This document shows positions 1 to 4,848 of a DNA stretch of 6,062 bases, one piece after another. This DNA is from a bacterium (GTDB taxonomy: Bacteria > Pseudomonadota > Gammaproteobacteria > Burkholderiales > Thiobacteraceae), in the NCBI GenBank assembly GCA_027438535.1, contig DAIAMA010000088.1, forward strand, positions 1 to 6,062, given 5' to 3'. Under the pieces are notes generated by a model. That model did no database searches. It had not been told where the DNA came from and worked only from the letters and a program-made list of their open reading frames with translations. The position numbers and the translations under genes were made by a program. The number at the start of each line of letters is the position of its first letter. The stretch's first letter is position 1.

Positions 1-1316
1 TTATTGCCTAGCACAAAAAACCCTATAAGCAGCAAACTCGCCGCCAGGGTGGCCATGCCCCATCGGTGCAGGCCGTGTTGCGCGTTTTCGATGCGTGAAA
101 GCACCACATCGCGCACATGCTGCCGTAATTCCAGCAGCGCGATTTTCCCGTGCGCCGCATACAGCACTTCCGCCGGCATTTCCCGGTCGGCCCAGGCGCT
201 GGTCATGCTGGAGGCGTAAGCGCCCGCATACTTGATCTCGAACAAGCCGTTTTTCAGGCGTGCAATATCTTCCGGATAAACGAACACACCCTTGATGCGG
301 TCCTTGGAATAGTGCGTGTTGCCGTGGATGCCGAGCGGCACGGTGCCCGGGCGTTGCTCGGGGTAATGCGCGATCGGGGTGCCGTGTGGGTCATAGAGGC
401 CGATGGCGAAAGCGGCGTTTGTGTCGAGCTTACCGAATTTACTAAGATCGCCGAATTGGAAGCGCGTGGCGTCGATGCCGATCATCGGGTAGCCGCTCTT
501 CTCGTAGACCTGGTTGATATGGCAATACAGGCTGGCGGTGCTCGCCATGATAATGCGCCCCGGTTCGAGGATCAGATGCAGGGGGCGGCCCAGGCGCGCT
601 TGCAGCACATCGATTTCATGGCTGACTTGCTTGCCGTAGTCGGCCACATCGGGGAAGGCGCCGGTCAAGTCGTCGAATTCGATGCCGCCCGCGATATTGA
701 TCGCCTGGAGGTGCATGAAGGCCGCCGGATGCTGCAGCACCGTTTCGCATAGCGTCTTGGCCGAATCCACTAAATTGTGGTTGCTCTGCGCCGTGCCCGC
801 GTAGCAATGGATCATCTCGATTTTCACGTCGATGTCCGCGAGCGCGGGAACTTGAGAAAGCGCGATGTCCATCTCGCCTTCTTGCGCATAGAGGCGGCTT
901 TTGACGCCCGTATCGATGCGTACGCCCACCCCCCGCCCCGGCTGCAACTCGGCCACTTGGCGCAGCTCCTCGATCGAATTGCAGTTAATGCGCAAGCCCG
1001 GTATCGCCAGTAAGGTGGTGAGATCCGCGCGCGAATAATTGCTCCCGGAAACGATGACTTGCCGTGGCCCGAAATAGCGCAACGCACGCCGCGCGCCAAG
1101 CGGCGTCGTGGCCGTCATGCCATCCATATGGCGGCGCATGATGCGCAGGATACCCGGGCAACGGTTGCTGGGCGTGAAGTGATAAAGCAGCGCGTGCGGG
1201 AATGCCTGTCGCAGTCGGGCGATATTATTTTTCAGAATCGTTTCGTTGTACACATATAGCGGAGAGCCGTACGTTTCGAGCATGGGCCTGATTTGACGGC
1301 TAGGCAGTATTTCCAT
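1..1316 (-). CDS. PLP fold-type III decarboxylase-like protein lacking the catalytic lysine, with C-terminal membrane segment (partial, 3' end beyond left edge)
   Basis: Open frame from ATG at 1316 through the left edge: 438 complete codons with no stop. The start is set by GGGAG at 1323-1327, 6 nt upstream. The N-terminus (ETYGSPLYVYNETIL, residues 14-28) resembles diaminopimelate/ornithine decarboxylases. Further family landmarks are VIVSGSNYS (87-95), the NSIEEL strand-helix (113-118), IHCYAGT (169-175), NIAGGI (207-212), EPGR (251-254, phosphate-binding in the family) and AGAYASSM (364-371). The strand that normally carries the Schiff-base lysine (YAVKAN) reads YHFTPSNR (45-52), and no lysine occurs between residues 30 and 138. 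The family HxGS histidine is Tyr172, and the C-terminal CxSxD-type loop reads GNTHYSKD (332-339) without Cys. After the domain, residues 421-437 (MATLAASLLLIGFFVLG) form a hydrophobic, probably transmembrane, stretch. Known: the lysine is essential for PLP chemistry in this family. Inferred: a non-catalytic or re-purposed, membrane-attached relative. Substrate unknown. Confidence 0.85.
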   Translation of the reverse strand, partial: MEILPSRQIRPMLETYGSPLYVYNETILKNNIARLRQAFPHALLYHFTPSNRCPGILRIMRRHMDGMTATTPLGARRALRYFGPRQVIVSGSNYSRADLTTLLAIPGLRINCNSIEELRQVAELQPGRGVGVRIDTGVKSRLYAQEGEMDIALSQVPALADIDVKIEMIHCYAGTAQSNHNLVDSAKTLCETVLQHPAAFMHLQAINIAGGIEFDDLTGAFPDVADYGKQVSHEIDVLQARLGRPLHLILEPGRIIMASTASLYCHINQVYEKSGYPMIGIDATRFQFGDLSKFGKLDTNAAFAIGLYDPHGTPIAHYPEQRPGTVPLGIHGNTHYSKDRIKGVFVYPEDIARLKNGLFEIKYAGAYASSMTSAWADREMPAEVLYAAHGKIALLELRQHVRDVVLSRIENAQHGLHRWGMATLAASLLLIGFFVLGN

Positions 1317-1342
1317 ATCTATCTCCCGGTTAAGTGCGGGCG

Positions 1343-1371
1343 ACTTTACGCAGATAGCATAAGGCGGTCAA
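1343..1371 (-). promoter_or_regulatory. sigma70-type promoter of the decarboxylase-like gene
   Basis: On the minus strand, TTGACC (1371-1366, 5/6 match to the -35 consensus) is followed by 17 nt and then TAAAGT (1348-1343, 4/6 match to the -10). Transcription would start near 1336, giving a leader of about 20 nt that just includes the GGGAG ribosome binding site at 1323-1327. Spacing and position fit the gene starting at 1316 well. The remaining upstream sequence to 1601 holds no further clear gene. A weaker divergent plus-strand pair (TTGCAA 1413-1418, 17 nt, TATCGA 1436-1441) could serve the small gene at 1614 but is poorly supported. Confidence 0.55.
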
Positions 1372-1601
1372 TACGCATAACGGCCTAAATTCGCTTTATC
1401 GCCATTAATCTTTTGCAATTTCTTGATTGGCTCCGTATCGATCTGGTGCGGCAGTGCTACGCGCCGCGCTATCGTCGTGCGCGCCGCGATGAGCGGCATG
1501 GCGCTAAGTGCTTGATGCAAATGAAACCGCTATCTTGGTATGTGTTTTGCCTAGCACCGTATCGTGGAAGCAATGGAACGCGTAGAGCGTGGCGGCCTAA
1601 C

Positions 1602-1606
1602 AGGAG
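1602..1606 (+). promoter_or_regulatory. Shine-Dalgarno AGGAG that sets the start at 1614
   Basis: AGGAG lies 7 nt upstream of ATG 1614. The same frame is open further upstream, to an ATG at 1413, but that extension has no comparable ribosome binding site and reads as an irregular Arg- and Trp-containing peptide. The short start is therefore preferred. Confidence 0.6.
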
Positions 1607-1613
1607 AAAGCAG

Positions 1614-1823
1614 ATGAACAATACGGCATCGTTCGAGACCGAGATCGCATACCGCGCCGCACAAGAGCGGGAGCGGCTGGAGGCGACGGTTTGCGATCAG
1701 CTCCATCGCCTCGAGGCGCTGATCGGAATGACCATCGTTGTGCCGGAACAAGCGCGGCAGGTTAATGCAGCGGAGCGACGCTTCGTGTTTTTCCCCGATC
1801 CGGTCGGCGCCGCCGTGGAATGA
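1614..1823 (+). CDS. small hypothetical protein, 69 aa
   Basis: This 69-residue protein starts MNNTASFETEIAYRAAQE and ends PDPVGAAVE. I do not recognise it. Residues about 8-40 are rich in Glu, Arg, Ala and Leu (AYRAAQERERLEATVCDQLHRLEALIG) with an amphipathic helical pattern. A short hydrophobic strand (MTIVVPEQA) and a basic/aromatic tail (ERRFVFFPDP) follow. There is one Cys, no signal peptide and no membrane segment. It sits alone on the plus strand between two minus-strand genes, 297 nt from the divergent decarboxylase-like gene. The strong AGGAG and the structured composition favour a real gene. Without homologues the call remains tentative. Confidence 0.5.
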   Translation: MNNTASFETEIAYRAAQERERLEATVCDQLHRLEALIGMTIVVPEQARQVNAAERRFVFFPDPVGAAVE

Positions 1824-1902
1824 GCACGGTAGCGCGATATCAGCCGAGCAGCAGGTTCCGCATTTCGGCGAGGGTACTCGTTAAAGTACACGGGCTTGCG
1901 CG

Positions 1903-1919
1903 GGAATATTCAATATTCC
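1903..1919. repeat. 17-bp perfect palindrome GGAATATT-C-AATATTCC
   Basis: Two 8-bp arms are exactly complementary around a single central C. The element is AT-rich in otherwise GC-rich sequence and lies 60 nt beyond the 3' end of the minus-strand PDC gene. Its form suits a dimeric regulator's operator or a small hairpin at the end of the PDC transcript, but no T-run follows. A single arm, GGAATATT, recurs at 2940-2947 over the proposed -10 of the PDC gene. Confidence 0.5.
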
Positions 1920-1936
1920 ATCGCATGACAGGGAGC

Positions 1937-1950
1937 GCGATTTATTGCGC
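1937..1950 (+). repeat. 14-nt motif GCGATTTATTGCGC, left copy
   Basis: This copy matches the minus-strand copy at 3105-3092 (GCGATTTATCGCGC) at 13 of 14 positions. The two copies are inverted relative to each other and lie outside both ends of the PDC-sensor gene. The motif is itself partly symmetric (GCG...CGC), so it may be a protein-binding site. With only two short copies, chance cannot be excluded. Confidence 0.3.
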
Positions 1951-1962
1951 GAACGGCATTAG

Positions 1963-1976
1963 GCGCATGCGTGCGC
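1963..1976 (-). other. short hairpin just after the PDC gene stop
   Basis: On the minus strand, GCGCA-CGCA-TGCGC forms a 5-bp stem with a 4-nt loop starting 3 nt past the stop codon. It is followed by CTAATGCC rather than a T-run, so it is not a convincing intrinsic terminator. It could only slow polymerase or protect the 3' end. Confidence 0.25.
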
Positions 1977-1978
1977 AC

Positions 1979-2914
1979 TCAGAACCAAAACGACGTGTCT
2001 TTCAGGAGAAACTCCTCGTAAGGCATGTAGTGCGAGCCGTCGCAAGAGAAGGTTAGACTGATCATGCCGTTGAAGATGTTGATCGAAGCTGTGCGCAAAT
2101 AGAAGGTCGGATCGCTTAGCCGCAGGGATTGCAGCGTGTGCAAAATGCGCTGGATGTCGGCTTGCGGGATCGTCGCATCGCTCGGGTAGGGCCTAGGCGG
2201 GAACACCAGGCAAATATCCGGATCGCTCAAGGCCTCGTGATCCAGAATGCGATAGCGGAAGGGGTCGCTTACCGTCCAGATCGTGGCCTGGCTGCTGGAA
2301 AAGTGAATCTGGCATTGAAACACGCCGCGCTGCGTCAGCAGCTCCTCCAGAATGGACAGCGCCTGCACCATATGGCTGTCCATCGGACTTTCGATGCGGC
2401 ACTGTTGAAAGACATTCCCGCGGATCGCCGGATCGCCCTTCACTTGCCGCCAATAGCCCGGTTCTTCGTAAAGCTCGGAGGTTACCGGCAGATTGCGCAG
2501 GTCGAAGTCGGCGCCGAGATAGCCCAAGGTGTGGGAGTCCGCGCGCACGATCTGCAGGGCGGTGAGCGATGGCCGGTGTCCTACCAGGCTGATGTAGGCA
2601 TCGGAGAGCAGAAACCCCCAAGCCGGCACGGCTTCCTTCATATACGGGCGCTGTGAGCGATCGCGTCCGAAGTGCTCAGATGCAAGCCCCGTCGCGCTGA
2701 CGTTGTCGCAGATCTGTACGCCGTCGGTGCCCACGCAATACAGGGAAGAGGCGTGAGGGATACCGGTGAAGCCCGCCGTGAGAATGTCATTCAGTCGCGC
2801 GCGGTCGCCCCATGCCGGCGTGCAGCGCGCGGCAAGCTGCGCTAGCGGCTCGTGCAGCTTGCGCGCCAGTTCTTCCCGTTGCAAATAGATGCTTTCTTTC
2901 CATGAACCTTTCAT
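1979..2914 (-). CDS. stand-alone PDC/Cache-type sensor domain protein, 311 aa, soluble
   Basis: Residues about 48-143 show a Cache/PDC sensor fold: ASSLYCVGTDGVQICDN (55-71) matches the strand-turn-strand near its start. GRDRSQRPYMKEA (83-95), SDAYIS (104-109), RPSLTALQIV (114-123) and LGYLGADFDLRNLP (130-143) match the ligand-facing core and final strand. In bacterial receptors this domain is normally extracytoplasmic and joined by membrane helices to a kinase, cyclase or chemotaxis module. Here there is no signal peptide, no hydrophobic helix and no output domain I recognise. Residues 145-311 are an unassigned C-terminal region (SINIFNGMISLTFSCDGSHY near 280-300). The start at 2914 is preceded by AGAGATAGG, with AGG 7 nt upstream. 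Predicted role: cytoplasmic small-molecule binding, perhaps acting on a partner protein; the ligand is unknown. Good confidence for the domain, none for the pathway. Confidence 0.85.
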   Translation of the reverse strand: MKGSWKESIYLQREELARKLHEPLAQLAARCTPAWGDRARLNDILTAGFTGIPHASSLYCVGTDGVQICDNVSATGLASEHFGRDRSQRPYMKEAVPAWGFLLSDAYISLVGHRPSLTALQIVRADSHTLGYLGADFDLRNLPVTSELYEEPGYWRQVKGDPAIRGNVFQQCRIESPMDSHMVQALSILEELLTQRGVFQCQIHFSSSQATIWTVSDPFRYRILDHEALSDPDICLVFPPRPYPSDATIPQADIQRILHTLQSLRLSDPTFYLRTASINIFNGMISLTFSCDGSHYMPYEEFLLKDTSFWF

Positions 2915-2941
2915 GACGCTACCTATCTCTTGCGCGAATGG

Positions 2942-2970
2942 AATATTGCCGCATCGGCGCGCGTGCCCAA
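2942..2970 (-). promoter_or_regulatory. possible promoter of the PDC-sensor gene
   Basis: On the minus strand, TTGGGC (2970-2965) is followed by 17 nt and AATATT (2947-2942), a 3/6 and 4/6 match to sigma70 boxes. The -10 coincides with a GGAATATT word that is also one arm of the palindrome at 1903-1919, so a repressor of that site would cover the promoter. The start site would be near 2935, about 20 nt before the ATG. Confidence 0.35.
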
Positions 2971-3091
2971 GTAATTCATGGCACGGACGACTGCTTGGAT
3001 AGCGGCTGTAGAAGAGAGTTCATGCGGGGGATGGACCAAAGCGAATACGGGATCGGAACCTAAAAGCGCTATCGTGTGAATGGATCGGCGG

Positions 3092-3105
3092 GCGCGATAA
3101 ATCGC
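3092..3105 (-). repeat. 14-nt motif GCGATTTATCGCGC, right inverted copy
   Basis: Read on the minus strand, this differs at one base from the plus-strand copy at 1937-1950. It contains the symmetric core GCGAT-AA-ATCGC on the plus strand. It lies about 180 nt upstream of the PDC gene start, in the 282-nt gap between the PDC gene and the small gene at 3197. I see no other gene in that gap. Confidence 0.3.
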
Positions 3106-3172
3106 ACAGGCAACTGCATGGAATAATAAAGCAGAACGCGGCCGGCGCCTATTAATTATGATTTACTCAGCG

Positions 3173-3186
3173 GCCTCTCCAGAGGC
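3173..3186 (-). other. hairpin after the 88-aa gene (weak terminator candidate)
   Basis: GCCTCT-GG-AGAGGC (minus strand) is a perfect 6-bp inverted repeat beginning 11 nt past the stop codon at 3197. The following bases, CGCTGAGTAAATCATAATTA, are AT-rich but lack an immediate T-run. It is at best a weak terminator for the small gene. Confidence 0.3.
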
Positions 3187-3196
3187 GCTATCGCCA

Positions 3197-3463
3197 TCAG
3201 CGCCGTTTAGCATTGCGCACAGCCGGGTTAACCCTGTCGATGTCGGCTTGCACTTGCGCGCGGCTACGTTCATGCACAATCTCGCGCCCCATGGCGCTAC
3301 CCGCATAGGCCAAACCGGTGCGCGTCGGCGTCAATTCGCAGCGGACGCTGTGGATGCCCTCGCCTAGGACAACCTCTATGCGTTCGGCACGCTTGCTCAG
3401 CACGACGACATCCATGGTTTGGCCGCTCTCGGTGACGCGCACCTTTATTTTCTCATCGTTCAT
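3197..3463 (-). CDS. small protein of unknown function, 88 aa
   Basis: This 88-residue protein begins MNDEKIKVRVTESGQTMDVV and ends NPAVRNAKRR. The first 60 residues alternate hydrophobic and polar positions (KVRVTES, TMDVVVLSK, RIEVVLGEG, SVRCELTPT, GLAYAGSAM), suggesting a small beta-rich domain. A charged helix follows (EIVHERSRAQVQADIDRVN) and then a basic tail. There is no signal peptide or membrane segment, and a single Cys. The regular patterning and a plausible promoter make it a probable real gene. I cannot assign a function. Its ribosome binding site is weak (TGGA, 5 nt before the ATG). It is transcribed away from the metallophosphoesterase and towards the PDC gene, 282 nt upstream of that gene on the same strand. 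Confidence 0.75.
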   Translation of the reverse strand: MNDEKIKVRVTESGQTMDVVVLSKRAERIEVVLGEGIHSVRCELTPTRTGLAYAGSAMGREIVHERSRAQVQADIDRVNPAVRNAKRR

Positions 3464-3495
3464 AAATATCCAGTCTTGATTTGGTAAGTGCTAAA

Positions 3496-3523
3496 AGCAT
3501 AGCAGTAAATGGGTGCAACCCAA
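3496..3523 (-). promoter_or_regulatory. possible promoter of the 88-aa gene (extended -10)
   Basis: On the minus strand, TTGGGT (3523-3518), 16 nt, then TATGCT (3501-3496) preceded by TGC, giving the extended TGnTATGCT form. The start site would be near 3489, leaving a leader of about 26 nt before the ATG at 3463. Confidence 0.4.
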
Positions 3524-3610
3524 GGACTTATCTGATTCGCCCTATTCCTCCGCCAGATGAAATCGAGCCAATTTCCCCGGGAGAGCAGCGCTACAATTTA
3601 GTGCATGGCG

Positions 3611-3630
3611 GATGAGGATTGCCGCTCATC
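3611..3630 (+). other. stem-loop upstream of the Pho box
   Basis: GATGAG (3611-3616) and CTCATC (3625-3630) form a 6-bp stem with an 8-nt loop, followed by TTGATGCTTTT. A near-consensus -10, TACAAT (3592-3597), lies just upstream but has no good -35. This could be a short terminated leader or an insulating terminator, or chance. Confidence 0.25.
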
Positions 3631-3659
3631 TTGATGCTTTTACTAAGGCAAAGCGGCAC

Positions 3660-3688
3660 CCGTCATTTCCTTGTCATTCCCGTGTCAC
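3660..3688 (+). promoter_or_regulatory. Pho box: three tandem 11-bp PhoB-type repeat units
   Basis: Three 7-mers, CCGTCAT (3660-3666), TTGTCAT (3671-3677) and GTGTCAC (3682-3688), are separated by 4-nt spacers TTCC and TCCC, an exact 11-bp period. The E. coli Pho box is the 7-mer CTGTCAT repeated with 4-nt AT-rich spacers, so each unit here matches 6 of 7 (the last against the CTGTCAC form). PhoB-type regulators bind such direct repeats and replace -35 recognition. The next gene is a secreted phosphoesterase, which fits control by phosphate starvation. The spacers are less AT-rich than the consensus. Confidence 0.65.
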
Positions 3689-3698
3689 TTGATCCAAT

Positions 3699-3704
3699 TA
3701 TGGT
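3699..3704 (+). promoter_or_regulatory. -10 element (TATGGT) of the Pho-box promoter
   Basis: TATGGT (4/6 to TATAAT) begins exactly 10 nt after the last Pho-box unit, the spacing I recall for E. coli phoA. The expected start is near 3711, giving a leader of about 76 nt to the ATG at 3787. An alternative reading as an ordinary promoter, TTGTCA (3671-3676), 16 nt, TCCAAT (3693-3698), overlaps the same region. Confidence 0.45.
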
Positions 3705-3776
3705 CATTGTGGAACGTGCCCGATCTTCCGGGCGGCGCGTCCCAAATCGCTTATCCGTATTTTCACCACTGACACA

Positions 3777-3781
3777 GGGAG
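3777..3781 (+). promoter_or_regulatory. Shine-Dalgarno GGGAG that sets the metallophosphoesterase start
   Basis: GGGAG lies 5 nt before ATG 3787 and 8 nt before the next ATG at 3790. Either could be used. Both place a signal peptide at the N-terminus, whereas the upstream ATG at 3619 does not. Confidence 0.6.
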
Positions 3782-3786
3782 CCATC

Positions 3787-4848
3787 ATGATGCCGATGAA
3801 AGAGATATTACGATTGTTGAATATTGGGATTTGCGCGAGCGTTCTGCTTGCAGCAAACATCGCCGCGGCGGACGAAGATCGCGGCGAGCATGAGCGCGAT
3901 TACCGCGATAGCCGTTTCGAATTCGCGCTATGGGGCGACCTGCCCTATGCCAAGAATGGCGATGATCCGAAGCTACCCGCGTTGATCCACAGCATGAATT
4001 CGGCGCATCTCGCATTCACCGTATTCGATGGCGATACCAAGGATGGGAGTTCCGTCTGCACCGATGAATTGATTGGTGCGCAGGCGATCGAGCGTTTCAA
4101 TCGAGTCAAGGCACCGACGGTCTATGTGCCCGGCGACAACGAACGGACGGATTGCCACCGCTTGAATAATGGCGGCTATAACGCGCTGGAGCGGCTCGAC
4201 TTCATACGCCGGACGCTATTTAGCAAGGAAGAAAGCTTCGGACAGCGCAAGATGATGCTGGAACACCAGGGTAGCGTCACAACGCCGTATAGTGAAAATA
4301 CCCGCTGGTTCCACAAGGGCGTGGTATTCGTTGGACTAAACATTCCCGGCAGCAACAATAACAAAGTCAACGGCGGCGCTTGCCTGAGCGCGAAAAGCGT
4401 TCGCACCCAAGCCGACTGCGATGCGGACAACGCCGAATACGCCGACCGCAATGCACACAATATCGCGTGGTTGCAGGCATCGTTCCAGATCGCGAAGCAG
4501 CGTCATGCGGCGGGGGTGATGGTGGTCATGCAAGCCGATCCGGGCTTCGATCTGCCGGAGACGGAAACGGTGAATGAGCGCACCTTGCCGGACTATAACG
4601 GATACACCGCGTTCCTGAACGCGCTGGCCGCCGAGACCCAGGCTTTCGACGGGCAAGTGGTGCTGGTACATGGCGATACGCATTTCTTCAAAATCGACAA
4701 GCCGCTGTTCAGCCAGGCCGATATGTTGAAAAATTTCACCCGCGTCGAGACGTTCGGCAGTCCTAACGTGCATTGGGTGAAAGTGACCGTAGACCCAAGC
4801 AGCAAGAACGTGTTTCACTTCGAGCCGGTAATCGTTCCCGGAAATTAA
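3787..4848 (+). CDS. exported calcineurin-like metallophosphoesterase, 353 aa
   Basis: The N-terminus has a classical signal peptide: Lys5 and Arg9, hydrophobic core (residues about 10-25), and a probable AAA-DE cleavage after residue 28, so the protein is periplasmic or secreted. The mature part carries the metallophosphoesterase motif series in order: FALWGDLPY (46-54), FDGDTKDG (80-87), VPGDNE (114-119), VVMQAD (246-251) and VHGDTHFF (294-301). Several canonical histidines are changed (DxH to DLP, GNHE to GDNE, GHTH to GDTH). I recall PGDNE...DCH as typical of a bacterial subfamily, so this is probably subfamily style rather than decay. Four mature cysteines (91, 123, 199, 211) could form disulfides. 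Expected reaction: metal-dependent hydrolysis of a phosphomono- or diester; substrate unknown. The Pho box upstream suggests phosphate scavenging. It converges with the flavoprotein gene, and the stop codons overlap. Confidence 0.85.
   Translation: MMPMKEILRLLNIGICASVLLAANIAAADEDRGEHERDYRDSRFEFALWGDLPYAKNGDDPKLPALIHSMNSAHLAFTVFDGDTKDGSSVCTDELIGAQAIERFNRVKAPTVYVPGDNERTDCHRLNNGGYNALERLDFIRRTLFSKEESFGQRKMMLEHQGSVTTPYSENTRWFHKGVVFVGLNIPGSNNNKVNGGACLSAKSVRTQADCDADNAEYADRNAHNIAWLQASFQIAKQRHAAGVMVVMQADPGFDLPETETVNERTLPDYNGYTAFLNALAAETQAFDGQVVLVHGDTHFFKIDKPLFSQADMLKNFTRVETFGSPNVHWVKVTVDPSSKNVFHFEPVIVPGN

Larger units (their letters stand above)
3464..3786. other. 323-nt divergent intergenic region
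   Basis: This region separates the minus-strand 88-aa gene from the plus-strand metallophosphoesterase. It holds an extended -10 promoter for the minus gene, a stem-loop at 3611-3630, a Pho box with -10 for the plus gene, and its ribosome binding site at 3777-3781. An in-frame upstream ATG at 3619 exists. The 56 codons it would add before 3787 would bury the signal peptide and overlap the Pho box, so the region is best read as non-coding. Confidence 0.6.

Noticed and set aside
150..752. 200-codon plus-strand open frame
   Set aside because: It is antisense to the decarboxylase-like gene, whose minus-strand translation carries clear family motifs across the whole interval. The plus frame shows none and has no ribosome binding site.
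1461..1489. Tandem GCGCCGCG words in the gap before the small gene
   Set aside because: Low-complexity GC-rich words without regular spacing or extension; not a repeat array.
1820..2056. 78-codon plus-strand frame starting in an ATGA overlap with the small gene
   Set aside because: The ATGA overlap suggests translational coupling, but the peptide is Arg-rich and irregular, and it overlaps the end of the PDC gene antisense by 78 nt. Not supported as a gene.
2129..2656. 175-codon plus-strand frame
   Set aside because: Antisense shadow of the Cache/PDC protein, whose motifs are on the minus strand.
1466..3193. GCGCTATCG word at 1466-1474, 3066-3074 and 3185-3193, all in non-coding sequence
   Set aside because: Three copies of a 9-mer with no shared flanks or regular placement; similar words also occur in coding sequence, so chance is likely.
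3619..3786. N-terminal extension of the metallophosphoesterase from ATG 3619
   Set aside because: It would place 56 irregular residues before an obvious signal peptide and would make the Pho box coding. The GGGAG at 3777-3781 favours the start at 3787 or 3790.
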